Assembly: GCA_021521415.1 (NCBI GenBank)
Contig: JAIQDT010003023.1
Location: 144,766 to 208,765 of the forward strand
Length of the DNA: 64,000 bases
Origin: Bidens hawaiensis
Taxonomy: Eukaryota > Streptophyta > Magnoliopsida > Asterales > Asteraceae
Direction of reading: 5' to 3'
Part shown: positions 34,236 through 47,956 of the stretch, in pieces
Position numbering within the stretch: position 1 is the first letter of the stretch
How the letters are laid out: each line of letters begins with the position of its first letter
Position numbers and translations under genes: made by a program
The notes under the pieces: model-generated
Database searches by the model: none
Told to the model about the DNA's origin: nothing
Seen by the model: the letters and a program-made list of their open reading frames with translations, nothing else

Positions 34236-35214
34236 GCAGAAAATCTGCTAGAACAAATCTAAGGCACTTAAGATTTAGGTAGAAAAAGAGGGAGGGTGTA
34301 GGAGTTTTTATACAGAACTTTCTTTGGACTTATACTTCAGATATGTGTATATATTAAGTACTAGTTTTAATCCCGCGTGTTATACGGGTTGTTTTTAGTT
34401 TTTTTAATATTTCTTGCTGTAAATCTCAAATGACCAAGAGTTCATCAATTTAAATAAAAATAATACCACACATTAACCAATACTTAACACACAGCACCCA
34501 AAAATCATGAATTGATGGTAATGAACAATGAAAGCATGAATTGATTAAACCTATTGAACGGAAAGAATCGCAAAAAAGCATATGCATAATTGATAATATA
34601 GTGAGGACGCCTATCTCATATGTGCGGAACTTATAACACCTGTGGCAATACAAGAAACCATCAATTATTAATAATATGCCAGCGATATAATCTTACAAAT
34701 ACATTAGTTTTAACTATTTCATAATCTAGTTATTTAATATATCCTTACAAAATGAGCTAATTACAATAATATAGATAATGCTCATAAATTCTAAAAAACA
34801 AAAACAGATAATAAATATTTTACAACAAATGACCTTATCCTTTATAAACCATGTTGTTGTCCTTGTATAAAGCATGTTGTTGTCCTTGTATCCTTGTTTC
34901 TCCTGAGCAGTCAAAACTAAAAAAAGGACAATTTAATTTCATTTTTGTTTGTCCCTTTAAGTTCATTTATGTTAGTTTGCATTTTACCAAGTTAGTTTGC
35001 TTACATTCAACAATATATTCATTTAAAAACTTTTCAGGTCAATTACAATTTGTCTAGTTTTATTAACGTTTTAGGCTAAACATGTTCTTCCCATTACCTT
35101 TTAACTATTTTAAACTCTATTCAATTATATTCTTCGTTTACATTCATGAACCATTCACTATTATCGATCCGAAACATAAATGAATGTTAAAGCAAACAAA
35201 AGTTTCACTCTTAC
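34236..35214. other. Unassigned, possibly intron of the ABC1-like pseudogene
   Basis: A/T-rich with no ORF of coding character. A 33-bp near-duplicate (CATGTTGTTGTCCTTGTATAA-like) lies at 34850-34890. On the minus strand it lies directly after a GTAAGAG donor at 35214, so it could be intron, but no further exon was recognised. Confidence 0.4.
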
Positions 35215-35263
35215 CTAAAGCATCTTTAAAAGTGCATCCCAATATAAGCAAGAGAACTTTTTA
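35215..35263 (-). pseudogene. ABC1/AarF-like kinase exon, 3' part
   Basis: Minus-strand residues SSLAYIG, then after a 1-nt gap ALLKML, end at a good splice donor (GTAAGAG at 35214). They fit the segment that follows, in plant ABC1/AarF-domain kinases, the segment encoded at 48113-48294. Copia B separates the two halves and left a TTTTA duplication (35259-35263 and 48113-48117). Confidence 0.55.
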
Positions 35264-35459
35264 TGAGGATACAAAAGAAATAATGTAATCGTATATTTAA
35301 TCACTGATGTCAACAGTATATATGCATACAAAACAATCCTCTAAAGTGGAAAGGAAATAAACATAATAATTACAATAAATGCTATCTAAAAATATAATGC
35401 AACTATCTAAAAATATAATGCCGTTTGAATTTGAGCGGGAGAAATGAGATCATCTATAT
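35264..35459 (-). repeat. 3' LTR of copia B
   Basis: This short LTR (about 196 bp) ends in CA on the minus strand (TGTATCCTCA). From 35308 on it matches 47957-48112. The adjacent minus-strand CTTGCGGGGGCA (35460-35471) is the polypurine tract. Confidence 0.75.
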
Positions 35460-35517
35460 GCCCCCGCAAGATGGACATTCTGGGAAGAAGACCAATCTTG
35501 GATAAAAGAAAATGATG

Positions 35518-35718
35518 TCAGAGTTTAAGTAGTGGTTTAGTGAGAGCATCCGCGAGTTGATCGTCGCCAGAAATGTGGGTGACACGAAGAGTTTTTGCTT
35601 GAACCTTTTCACGGACAAAATGAAAATCTAATGCGAGATGCTTCATACGAGAATGAAAAACCGGGTTTGCTGTGTAATGTGTAACACTTAGATTGTCACA
35701 ATAGATTGTCGAAGTGAC
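35518..35718 (-). pseudogene. copia B RNase H C-terminal part
   Basis: The frame reads [36 protein letters not shown], and [15 protein letters not shown] to the stop at 35518. This is the end of a copia RNase H. It continues the frame that breaks at 44146. Confidence 0.85.
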
Positions 35719-35723
35719 AATAG

Positions 35724-36655
35724 TGTTGGCTTTTAACAAGATTATCAAAGTGATAAAACCTTACTTTTATCAAAAACGCAGCGGATAAAAGTTTTAAATC
35801 TTGTTAGTTTGATATGTATAAAACCGATTTTACACATGCAAAACCCAATCCCGGATCCATATACAAAATGCATACTATCAAACACATGCATGTCACTATA
35901 AGTCCATGCATGTTATGACTACCTTTCAAATCCAAGGAAGGAGTAAAAGAGATGATGAAAAGATTGGCTAGAACTTCAATGGGAGTTCCTCAAGCTTGTA
36001 TACCACAAGCCTTGCAACAAACACCTTCTTAGCTAGGATTTGAACACTTGATAATCTTTTTCCCTTTCCTTTCCTTTTGGCCAAATACAAGAAGAAAAGA
36101 AAATCTAGAGAGAAGAGTTTGTATCTTGTTCTTGTGTTGTGAAAAAAAATGAAAGAGTTATTTGGTCTTTCAAAATGGCACCTTACAAGTCCACCATTCA
36201 CACCCTTTGCATGCACCCACTAAGGAAATATATATTAATAAAATAATAAGGGAGAAAGAAAGAGAGGGGGGCCGGCCACCCTCTTCCTTTATCATTATTA
36301 TTTTTTTTTCTTTTATATCATAAAACTCAATTGTGTTATTTCCCAAAATAAACATAATACAATATAGGTAACATGCTTGGTAACCATTTTCACATATTGT
36401 TATTTAACCATCTTAAATAACACTATGGAATGCTCTCTCTCAAAGTATAAATCATCCATATGATTTATTATTTCACAAGTATATTGTATTTAGAAACCCC
36501 TTTCCAAATAACTCAAGTGTTAATATTTATTTGTTATGATCATATCACATATAAACAAATATTATTTGTGTTTGTCTAGCTTGTTATTGGGTATGACTCG
36601 ACTTGGATCACAACGTACTGCCACATCAATAATAATATGTGTCTTGGGCATACCG
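35724..36655 (-). repeat. 3' LTR of copia A2, truncated
   Basis: It matches 43196-44140 but stops at ATACCGA and is fused directly to RT/RNase H sequence (ATCTACTTGTCATGC). Compared with A1, about 1.34 kb containing the LTR tip, polypurine tract, 3' untranslated region and most of RNase H is missing. Two bases (GA) are shared at the joint. Confidence 0.85.
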
Positions 36656-39600
36656 AATCTACTTGTCATGCTTAAAGCGCATGACACATCCGGTCTAGTG
36701 CATACCATTGCATACCATGATGGATCCAATAGCCGATGCGTATAGGATCCCATTCATTTTATCTTGCTCTTCCTTTGAGCTTAGACATTGAGACACACTC
36801 AATATCGTTCCTCTTTGAATAGGTACCAAACCTCTCTTAGAGTTCTCCATCTTGAACCTTTTCAAGATTTTGTCAATGTATGCACTTTGGTTTAAACCTA
36901 TCAACCGCCTTGATATATCCCTATAGATCTTTATTCCCAAAATATAGGCAGCTTCACCAAGATCTTTGATGGAAAAACAACTTCCAAGCCATGCTTTTAC
37001 ACCTTCCATGGTTGGACTATCATTCCAAATAGTTGTATGTCATCAACATACAATACTAAGAAGGTAATGATGCTCCCACTAGCTTTCTTATATACACAAG
37101 CTTCATCACCATTTTTGATGAATCCAAATTTCTTAACTTCTTCATCAAAACGGTGATTCCAACTTCTAGATGCTTATTTCAATCCATAGATTGATTTCTT
37201 TAACTTGCATACTTTGTTAGGATGTTGTGGATCGACAAAACCTTCGGGTTGAACCATATAGACATCTTCCTAAAGATGCATATTTAGAAAAGTGGTTTTG
37301 ACATACATTTGCCATATCTCATAGTCATAATGTGCGGCTATGGCAAACAATATCCTAATAGACTTTAGCATTGCTACGGGAGAAAAAGTTTCATCATAGT
37401 CAACCCCTTGAGTTTGAGTGAAACCTTTTGCTACAATTATTGCTTTATAAGTATCCAAGGTTCCATGCATATCGGTTTTCTTCTTGAAAACCCACTTACT
37501 TCCAACCGGTTTGGAATTAAGAGGTGGTACAACCAAATCCCATACTTGGTTGTCATGCATGGATTGCATCTCTACGTTCATGGCTTCAAGCCATTTGTCA
37601 CAATCGGATTGTGACATTGCATCACGATATGTGGTGGGTTCATCCGAATCTACCACATAGCATCCATCCATGAAAAATCCATATCTTTCGGGTGGATGTC
37701 TAATTCTACCGGATTTGCGAACGTTTGGTGTGTTTTGATCAACCATTTCATCATTCTCAACAACCTCTTGTTGATTGCTAGTGTCAACCAAACGTGTATC
37801 GGCTTGTGGTTCTCAATCCTCCTCGAGTTCCACCGTTCTACTAGTACCTTCCATAAGGAACTTAGTTTCCAAGAACTCGGCCTTTCGAGCAACGAACACT
37901 TTTTGCTCAGTTGGGTTGTAGAAATAATATCCTATGGAGTCCTTGGGATATCCTACAAAGATACACTTAGTGGACCGACTTTCAAGTTTGTTTTGGGTGT
38001 TGATCTTGACATAAGCCTCACAACCCCATACCTTTAAATATGTTAATGATGGAGCCCTTCCATTCCATATTTCAAAAGGTGTCTTGTCCACTTTCTTGGT
38101 TGGGACCATATTTAGAATACGGGCCGCGGAGAGCAAAGCGAAATCCCAAAATGATAGAGGCAATGTGCTTCTAGCCATCATAGATCGAATCATATCTAAT
38201 AGAGTTCTATTTCTCCTCTCAGACACACCATTGTGTTGTGGTGTTCCGGGTGGAGTAAGTTGTGAGATGATCCCACAATTTCTAATATGATCTTGGAAAG
38301 CATCACTTAGGTATTCACCTCCTCTATCCGAACGAAGTACTTTGATGGTTTTATCGAGTTGATTTTGTACTTCATTTTGGAAGATTTTGAACATTTCAAA
38401 AGCTTCATCTTTGTGTCTTAACAAGTACACATACCCATAACGACTATAGTCGTCAATAAAGGTATTGAAGTATCTTTCACCATTCCTTGTCATTGCCTTA
38501 AAAGGGCCACATACATCCGAATGTATGATACCTAATAAGTCTTTTGCCCTTTGGTTTGTTCCACTAAAGGGGTCCTTGGTCGTCTTTCCTAACATACAAG
38601 ACTCGCATTTATCAAATGAATCATCACTGGATTCCAAAAGACCATTCTTTTGAAGTGTATGTATGCGATCTTTGTTTATGTGACCAAGATGACAATGCCA
38701 AAGATAAGTCTTACTCAAATCCATTTTGAGTCTTTTGGTGCTTGATTGGTACAACATGTTATCATAAGATGTGTTATCATGAACTAATTCATAAATGCCA
38801 TTAGATGGCATTGCTTTAAAATAAAATACATCATTCATGAAAACATAAATACAATCATCCATAAACTTAAAATCATAACCATATTGTCTTAACAAGGAAA
38901 CGGAGATAATATTCCTAGTCAAACTAGGAGCATACAAATCATTATTTAAAATAACTTCCAAACCATTTGGAAGCTTCAAAACGTAGTCCCCTCGGGCTTC
39001 GACAACAACCTTTGCTCTGTTGCCCATGAAGAGACTAATATCTCCCTTCTTGAATCCTTCATTTCCTTTGAACCCCTGCAACAAATTGCAAATATGAGTT
39101 CCACATCCAGTATCCAATACCCATGTGTTAGAGGAAATAATATTAAGATCAACATGAATCATGAAAGTTATACTCGAGGTTTGCCCCGCATCCCTCTTAG
39201 CTTTCAACTCTTTTAGATAGGTTGGACAATTCCTCATCTAATGCCCTATCTCCCCACATCCAAAACACGGATCCTCCGCGCAAACCTTTGGCTTCTTTTC
39301 TTTCGGTTTGGGTGGTCCCGCTTTCACCTTTCCCTTAACTTAGCCATCACTTGTCCCTTACCTTTGGCAACCTTTGCCTTAGGTTCTGGGTGATGCCTCT
39401 TCCTATTGCCTCCCTCATTGATCGTGAGAACGGGTAAAACCTTTTTACCCATTCCCATCTCGGCCGTCTTGAGCATTGCATGAAGCTCACCAATGCTCTT
39501 GTCCCACCCATTAATGTTATAATTCATAACCAAAGCCTCGAATTTCTTGGTTAGCCCATTTAGGATTATATCCGTGGCTAACTTGTTTGAGATGCAACAA

Positions 39601-41695
39601 TTAAGGCGCTCGAGACGATCAATGTGGCTTTTCATCTTAAGCACGTAGGAGGAAACGGATTGGGTTTCTTCCATAAGACATGCATGAAGTGTGATGTGCG
39701 TCGGATAACCCTCACAACGAAGCTTTAATTAAAACGAAAATCCTAACCACACACAACCGGCAAGTGTACCGGTCGCAAGTAATATAACTCTAGGAAGTCC
39801 GAGTATCGAACACGAAGACACGAAAGACGCTAACGATTACGACCCTAGACACGACCTACCTAAGAATAATAATTAATTAATTTTTGATTTTTAAATTTGT
39901 TTTTATAAAATGACTTAACTAGACTGACTGACCTAACTGACAAAAGTTACCAAAAATAGAAAACTTAACGGAAAACTGACAGTGTTAACTTCGGATGGGA
40001 GAAAAACGTCTACCTAGGTCTGAATCAAATTGTAGGTCTAACAAGCTAATGGATTGGATGACTTCAAGACACCGGTCCCTAAAGATGACACGACTAAGGA
40101 TCGCTCGGGCTCACTGGATTACCTCTCGGTCTCACTCAACAAGCCTAAACTACTCAAAATCGGCTAAAACGACCAAACCGGGAAATAATTACTAACGTGT
40201 TCTAATGAAGGATCACCTCTCGGTCTCACCAATACTCGACCCTAATGGTAATGAATACTACACAACCAAGGATAGAAAAACAATTCAACTTAAACCAAAA
40301 TAGATCAACTAGTCGCTCAAAACACCTAAACCTGACAAGAAACGAACTCGCTCTCGCGCAATTCCTATTCTAGCATGCAAAGGCAATGAGACGACCCTAC
40401 TTCCTATCACCTCTCGATCTCAAAGAAGGTGTCTAACCGCTGTACTTAATCCAATAAATCATGCAACAAAACCCTACGGTGGTACCTACCGCAAACAAAC
40501 CCTAAACACAAAGTCTAGAATCAAACAATGCATCGATCAATCAATGCAAAACTAATTAATCAACACACGGGGTTTATGCAATAAATCACCAAAATTTCCA
40601 GCCCTTAAACACAACCTATTTCATGTCTAAATCAAACTTTACAATAACAATTCAAGTCTATCAATCAAACAATCCATAAAACCTATCAAAACCTAACAAG
40701 AATCATCATTTCTAGGTATAACTAACAAGATTAGCCGAGCATAATTTTTGGACAGCAGCAAACACTTAATAAAACCATCATTAAACTCATACCAATCATC
40801 TTAACAAACATCCAATGATCAACACTAATCATAAACAATTCAATCTCTCAATCAAGTGCAAAACTAGTTAACAATTAAACAAGAGAATTAAAGTTGTTGA
40901 ACAATGTTATGAAAGAAAGGATATTGGGTGTTCCGGGCTGCTGTTAGCTGTTGTTTGCTGCTGTTGCCGTTGTTGTGCTGCTGTTGATTGTTGTTGTGCT
41001 GCTGTTGATTCCGTCCAGCAGCTCTTTTGGCTGATTAGGGTTTTATTTTTTTTATATAATATAATATAATATGGTCTTGGGCCTCCATGATGCATACGGG
41101 TCGGGCCTTGAGCTTTGTCTTGAACTTGTATGCGTAAAAGGCTCGTAAAAAGCTCGAAAAGTCCCGGTTTCTTCCTTTCTTTTACCCAAAACCTACAAGA
41201 TTAATAAATGTATGTAAAACCTATCTAAAACGAGTAAAAACACATAAAATATAATATATTACGTAGATAAAAGGTGCGGAAAATACGTGTGTTTTACAAC
41301 ACATCAAAGTGCTCGAACCGTTTCGAAGTGTTCCACCCTAGCTTGTGTAAGGAACATTTCCTTAAGTTGGGTGATCATATCGTATGCCCCATGAAGTTCA
41401 AAATCCTTTTGAATTTCGGGAATCATAGTTCCCAACATGAGGCAAGCAACTTGCACCGAATCCTCATTGTGCTTAACCCAATCGTTATGGTTTTGGACAT
41501 CGTCAACACTAGGTTCATCGGGAATAGGATCCTCTAATACGTAGTATTTCTTTTCTTGCTTGAGAACGATTCTCAAGTTTCGATACCAATCCATAAAGTT
41601 AAATAGTTTAGACGATCCTTGTCAAGAATAGATCTAAGTGATAGGTTGTTAACGGGTGGAATAATAACGGTATGTGGGTTGTTGATTGCGGCCAT
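36656..41695 (-). pseudogene. copia A2 gag-pol, broken and interrupted
   Basis: It starts at the ATG at 41695 (MAAINN). gag continues to 41312, is interrupted by the solo LTR, and resumes at 39686 (MEETQSVSSYVLKMKSHIDR). The integrase part is the best preserved (39237-37813, 474 codons open: WVLDTGCGTHICN protease, WHCHLGHINKD, IHSDVCGPF, VLRSDRGGEYLS, GVSERRNRTLLD). RT follows at 37791-37270 (KWVFKKKTDMHGTLD) and 37009-36695 (KDLGEAAYILGIKIYRD). Frame breaks lie at about 41605, 39340, 39240, 37815, 37270 and 37020. It has decayed less than A1 and serves as reference for A1's lesions. Confidence 0.9.
39692..41306 (-). mobile_element. 1.6-kb solo LTR nested in copia A2 gag
   Basis: An exact 5-bp duplication AAGTG (39687-39691 and 41307-41311) flanks a 1615-bp unit with ends TGATGTG...CACATCA. 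Removing it restores the gag alignment with A1. A minus-strand TATA-like tract (TATATAAAAAAAATAAAACC, about 41041-41060) suggests minus orientation. A (CTG/TTG)n-rich patch lies at 40930-41010. It resembles the older copy at 23440-25130. No internal sequence remains. Confidence 0.88.
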
Positions 41696-43195
41696 CTACA
41701 AATATAACAAAGCTCAATTTTAGTATTTTCGATATCAATAATTAATTTTAATCATTAATACCATTTATGTCTCCAAGACAATTAATGATTAAAATCTAGA
41801 ACCCAACGTTACATTCAAATAGTAGTTAGGGTGACCTTTATCCTACTATTTAAATTAACAAGGTAGTCAACGTTTGACAATTGCAACCCTTCGCAACTTC
41901 TAGTTTTATGGGATCGGTTAAATATCTTATGTTTAGTTGGCATGTCTAATCCCATCAACACCATTGTATACCATGTTTCGGTGACCCTATTTACATGGTT
42001 TCCAATTTAAGTCATCCTACTTATACACACGTGTGAGTTTACACATACATGTGGTTAGGTGACCTTTATCCCACAAGTATGGTAAACCCACCTCAAACTC
42101 ACAAGTTTCCTCCAACATGGTTAGGTGACCTTTATCCCATACCGAGTTCCCAAGTGATTCGAGTGTTGTACAAAAGGATGGTGTTCGACTTATTTTATAA
42201 AATGGATTTTAGTTTTCTAAATTCTAGATTGGAAAACCTTTTATGTACCTTCCATTTGCATGCATTCAAATGTATGGTATTTAGTTGAAAACCCCATTTT
42301 CAAAATTCCTATTAATAAAACTCATTTTATTATGAAATCATTAGACTTTAATAAAACCAATTTTATTACCTAACGATTTCTAAGGAACCAATTTTATGCT
42401 AGTTGTTGATTTTAAGTAGTTAGCAAACCATATTGCAATAACACAAACAAAAGAAAATCAACAATGCAAGCATAAAACATACAACCACAAGTTCATAACC
42501 ATAGCCTCCTAATGTTGACTACACTTGTTGACCGAAGACAAGTGTGTCAAAAAGGTCTTTCCTAAGGGAGCCGAAAGGACATAATCTTGTGTCGGTTAAC
42601 TCCCACTTGATCCCGCATCCAAATGCTCCAAGTGTTCACCCCCGTGTTGTGGTCTTCACTTTATTTGGGCCTCCATCCTTGCATCTTCTTTTACAAAATA
42701 TGTCCTAATACATTTTTCTAGTAAAAGAAATGCATCTAATCTACTTATTATTACAAACCAAATGAATGAATAAATAGATTACAAATCCAAATAAATTTTA
42801 CAACCATATCGAATGAACAAACAACCACTTGAATGAACAAACACATCAACACAATCATTCAACCAAACACAAGGCCAAGGCTAGGTTATGAACATCCAAT
42901 ACACATCCAAATATGCAATAATACAAGACCAATATGGTTCCCCTTTTTCCCTCAAAACTTACGGCCATATCTAACCAAACCGAAAGTTTTCGGGTTATGT
43001 CCAAACAATACAATCAATCATCCAAATGACCTAGTTTTTCAAGATTACCACATGCATGTAAAGTATAACCTTGAAAAACCATGGGGAAACCAAAACCCCA
43101 AAAACCTTTTCGGCCATATGGTGAAACCCGCCATAAACCCGAAAATTTTTTGTTTTAATGAAGCATGCATCCGTATAAGCGGCTCTTGATGCCAT
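41696..43195 (-). other. copia A2 leader and primer-binding site
   Basis: This is the long leader, as in A1. Next to the LTR the minus strand reads TGGCATCAAGAGCCGC, a degenerate initiator-Met-like primer site. No supported ORF. Confidence 0.6.
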
Positions 43196-44140
43196 TGTTG
43201 GGTTTTAACAAGATTATCAAAGCGATAAAACCTTACTTTTATCAAAAACACAGCGGATAAAAAGTTTTAAATCTTGTTAGTTTGATATGTATAAAACCGA
43301 TTTTACACATGCAAAACCCAATCCCGGATCCATATACAAAATGCATACTATCAAACACATGCATGTCACTATAAGTCCATGCATGTTATGACTACCTTTC
43401 AAATCCAAGGAAGGAGTAAAAGAGATGATGAAAAGATTGGCTAGAACTTCAATGGGAGTTCCTCAAGCTTGTATACCCCAAGCCTTGCAACAAACACCTT
43501 CTTAGCTAGGATTTAAACACTTGATAATCTTTTTCCCTTTCCTTTCCTTTTGGCCAAATACAAGAAGAAAAGAAAATCTAGAGAGAAGAGTTTGTATCTT
43601 GTTCTTGTGTTGTGAAAAAAAATGAATGAGTTGTTTGGTCTTTCAAAATGGCACCTTACAAGTCCACCATTCACACCCTTTGCATGCACCCACTAAGGAA
43701 ATATATATTAATAAAATAATAAGGGAGAAAGAAAGAGAGGGGGGCCGGCCACCCTCTTCCTTTATCATTATTATTATTTTTTTCTTTTATATCATAAAAC
43801 TCAATTGTGTTATTTCCCAAAATAAACATAACACAATATAGGTAACATGCTTGGTAACCATTTCCACATATTGTTATTTAACCATCTTAAATAACACTAT
43901 GGAATGCTCTCTCTCAAAGTATAAATCATCCATATGATTTATTTATTTCACAAGTATATTGTATTTAGAAACCCCTTTCTAAATAACTCAAGTGTTAATA
44001 TTTATTTGTTATGATCATATCATATATAAACAAATATTATTTGTGTTTGTCTAGCTTGTTATTGGGTATGACCCGACTTGGATCATAACGTACTAGCCAC
44101 ATCAATAATAATATGTGTCTTGGGCATACCGAGTCCAACT
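43196..44140 (-). repeat. 5' LTR of copia A2
   Basis: This complete 945-bp LTR starts TGTTGGG on the plus strand. Its last plus-strand base is T in place of A. AATAG follows. Confidence 0.9.
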
Positions 44141-44145
44141 AATAG

Positions 44146-47100
44146 ACCGATATCCAAGTTCCAACACAAGAGACATTATCCATTGAAGTTATGCGGTGGT
44201 TGAGGCAACTGCGCGAAACTCAGCCTCGGTGGAAGAACGTGCCAAAGAAGACTGTCTTTTGGAACTCCAGGATACTGGGCTAGAGCCAAGGTATACGATG
44301 TATCCAGAAGTGCTAAAATAGGTCAGTTTGTCACCAGCCCAATCGGCATCGGTGAAGGCATGTAAGTGCAACGGTGAGTTGCGTTTAATAAGTAACCCAT
44401 GGTGTATGGTGCATTGTAAGTACCGGAACAGGCGTTTGAGAGCATGCCAGTGGTGAGTGGTGGGGGTTTGCATAAACTGTGATAACTTGTTAACAGTAAA
44501 TGCAACATCAGGCCGGGTAAGGGAAAGATATTGTAGGGAACCGACAAGTGTTCGGTAATCTGTGGGGTTAGGTATGGGCGAAAAATCTTCTTTATTGAGA
44601 GGAACCGAGGTAGCCATAAGTGTAGATGCGGGTTTACTATCCATCATGTTAGCTCGATTAAGAATATCAAGAATGTATTTTGCTTGAGAAAGAAAGATAC
44701 CATGTGAGTGTGGTAAAACTTCGACCCCGAGGAAATAGGAAAGATTACCTAGGTCTTTAAGAAAGAAGCAAGCAGAAAGGGAGGTGATGAAATCATTTAC
44801 CATAGCGGTGTTTCGGCCGGTGATGATTATGTCATCAACGTATACAAGAACAAAAATAGGAGAAGTGGTGGAACGATGGACAAAAAGAGAAGAATCCGAG
44901 ACAGTGGGTTTGAAATTAGCTGAGATAAGAAATTACCTTAGTTCTTCATACCAGGCACGTGATGCCTGTCGAAGACCATAAATGGCTTTATTAAGCTTGC
45001 AAACGTGGGTCGGGAGAGAAGGATCGATGAAACCGGGTGGTTGAGATATGTACACGGTTTCAGTGAGCGTCTTGAAGAAAAGCATTATTAATGTCTAGTT
45101 GACGAAGACACCAATTTTGAGAGGCCTCTAGAGAAAGAATCATGCAGAGAGTGGCGGGTTTAATGACCGGACTAAAGGTTTCTATATAGTCTAGGTCAGG
45201 TCGTTGGTGGAAACCCTTAGCAACGACACGTGCTTTAAGTCGATCGACGGACCCATCAGGTTTGAATTTAGTTCGGTAAACCCATTTGCACCCAACTAAG
45301 TTGGGAATAGAATCGGGGGGAACGAGAGTCCAAGTGTTGTTATTTATGAGAGCATCATACTCATTTTGCATGGCCTTGCGCCAAGCAGAATATTTAAGAG
45401 CTTGAGTAATATTAGCGGGTTCGGGAAATGGTTGGGTGGTGGTGTTGTATAAAACAAAGTCGGAGTTATGATATTTGAGGTTTGGTTTACGGTGGGTCCG
45501 ACTGGTGGGTGGCTGTGTAACGGGTTGGGAGATAGGAGCAGAAGATGTATTGGATGTGGATGATGTTGGAGTGGAATTTTCTTGTGGTGAATGGTGGGTT
45601 TCGGTGTTGGTGGGAAGGGTGTCCATAGGTTGGATGGGGTTTGTGTTTAAGATTGAGGAAGAATTAAGGGTGCTGGGCAAGGAAGATTGTTGTGTAGGTT
45701 GGATGGTTTGAGGAGGGATGTATGGGGGTATGTGAGTGATGATAAGAGGGAGCCATGATTCAGGTGTAGGTGAAGGTGGGGTATGAGTCTTGGTGAGGTT
45801 TTCAAAGGGAAATTGATGTTCAACAAAATGTACATGACGAGAGGTGTACACTTTGTTAGTGAGTGGGTCAAGGAGGTGATATGCACTTTGAGAAGAGGAG
45901 TAGCCCACAAAAATACATCGTATTGAACGTGGTTGGAGTTTGTGGATTGAGTAAGGTCGTAGCCATGGGTATGATAAGCAACCAAAATAATGGAGCTTAT
46001 CATAATTAGGAAGTTTTTGGAATAAGCGGAAGAATGGAGAGTCATTTTTAAGTGTAGAGGTGGGCAAGCGGTTTATTAAATATGTGGCAGTGGTGAAGGA
46101 AAATGGCCAAAATTTCAAAGGCATTTTGGCATGTGAAAGTAATGCGAGACCCGTTTCGACGATGTGTCAATGACGGCCTTCAGCATATCCATTATGTTCT
46201 GGTGTATGAGGTGGGGAAGTAAGATGTGTTATGCCACTAGAAGCAAAATGGGGTGCAAGCTTGATATATTCACCTCCATTGTTAGAAAAGAATTGCTTAA
46301 TTTTTGTTTAGAAAAAATTTTCTACAAGCTTTTGGAAACAAATGAATGTGGTTAAGGAATCGGATTTGTGTTTTAAGGGATAAATCCATGTATATTTGGT
46401 GAAATGATCGACGAATATTATGTAATATTTAAAATCATTATAAGAGTGAACGGGACACACATCGGAAAATATTAAATGTAAAGGTGCATTAGATGATAAA
46501 GAGGAATTATGAAAAGGGAGCTTGTGACTTTTATTAATGCAACAATCATTACAATAATCATGAAAAGTTTAATGGAAGGAACAAAAGAAGATAGATGTTT
46601 CAAAACTTTAATTTGAGGATGCCCTAGACAGTGATGCCATAGGAGATCTTTATTGAATTGCAAAGAGAAGACTTGAGGTGGCTTGGTGGGGCGGAGTTCA
46701 TAAATTCCATGGCTACTTGTTCCATGTAGGAGAGGAGCGTTGGTTTGGGAATCCTTGATAACAAAATTCATGAAAGATAATTGAATTAGTACGTTGTTAT
46801 CCATGCATAATTGAGAAATAGAAATGATGTTACGGGATATAGTAGGAACACAAAGGACGTTATGCAAGACAAAAGAAACGTTTGAAAAATTAAGAGTGAT
46901 TAAACCAACATGAGTGATAGTAAGGGATGAACCATCGCCGATGACTAATTCCTCGGTCCCGTCATACGGGGTATGGAGTGATAACGCATTGAGGTCATTG
47001 GTGATGTGATGAGAGGCCCCATTATCAAATAGCCACGGTGGGTTGGAAAGGTAGGTGTTGTGGTTGGTGCCCATGCAATATGCTTGTGGTGTCCCCTGTG

Positions 47101-47956
47101 AATTGTTTCTTTGAGAAGTGGGTAAAAAAAACTTGTGGGCAAAGCTTTTTGAAAACATGGCAGGAAGTGAGGGTATGGCCTTTAGTGCCACAACATTGGC
47201 ATTTGCCTAAAAAGGGACACGAACCGGGACCAGTAATAGGGGTTGGTAAAATGCCAGCCGAGTTGTTATTTCGGGAGTGCCACGGTTTGGAGGAGTTGCA
47301 GCTGGTAGGGGTTTGACAGGTGTTAGCCGCAAAAGCGGGTAGCAGGTTGATGCATGTTGATAGTGGGGTTGATAGCATCGGCTAAGGAGAGCTCTTGGTT
47401 GATTAATTTTTCATGAAGTTCATGAAAGGAGATGGTTGAGTCACGAGCATGAACGGAGTCAATAATGGACTTGTAGGCGTTTTGGTCAAGCCCTGCGAGG
47501 ACAGCATCATTAACATCCTCGGCATCCAACTGTTTTCCAAGAGTAGCGAGTTCATCAGCGATTGTCTTAATGGATTGCATGTACTCGGTAATGGATTGGT
47601 CTGGACGTTTGGAACATTGTTTCAAACGGTGGTGGAGTTGTTTTATGTGCCCACGAGATGGGGATGCATAAGTTTTGGCAAGAATCTGCCAAGCTTCTAA
47701 AGAAGATGATGCGTTGGAAATTAGGGGAACAATGGGTTCGGATAGGGTACCGACGAGAGCCCCGAAAAGCAAACGGTCTTGGCGAAACCAAGCTGAGAAT
47801 TCAGGATTTGGGTTGTTGGTTCCATCAGTGACGATGGTTTCGGCAGGTGCGGGGTGAGAGCCATCAATAAATCTGTGGAGGTCTAAGCCTTGGAGAAAAG
47901 CAACAATTTGAATCTTCCATCCAAGGTAATTGGTGAGAAGAGCAACAATTTGAGTC
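44146..47956 (-). pseudogene. copia B gag-pol, 5' and middle parts
   Basis: In minus order: gag (NYLGWKIQIVAFLQGLDLHR near 47900, then EPIVPLISNASSSLEAWQIL), gag C-part with a CCHC knuckle (CQCCGTKGHTLTSC), protease (WLFDNGASHHITNDLNA), pre-integrase (LLWHHCLGHPQIKVLKHLSS), a poorly preserved integrase core (46150-46470), integrase C-part (PLKFWPFSFTTATYLINRLP), RT ([32 protein letters not shown]) and RT/RNase H (DLGNLSYFLGVEVLPHSHGI; SSKRQSSLARSSTEAEFRAV). The gag N-terminus is missing and a 42-nt tandem duplication (TCAAATTGTTGCT...) lies next to the LTR. Frame breaks lie near 47320, 47190, 46470, 46125 and 45060. The family looks like the RE1-type copia group. Confidence 0.87.

Larger units (their letters stand above)
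35724..44140 (-). mobile_element. Ty1/copia retrotransposon A2, nested in copia B
   Basis: Exact duplications AATAG (35719-35723 and 44141-44145) flank LTRs of the same family as A1 (TGTTGG...CCAAC). The last base on the right has mutated (CCAACT instead of CCAACA). The element has an internal deletion next to its left LTR and carries a nested solo LTR at 39692-41306. Confidence 0.92.

Noticed and set aside
34360..34405. ACTAGTTTTAATCCCGCGTGTTATACGGG resembles a common plant repeat end (described in part; only the motif type is meant).
   Set aside because: No matching second end or target duplication was found, so no element can be delimited.
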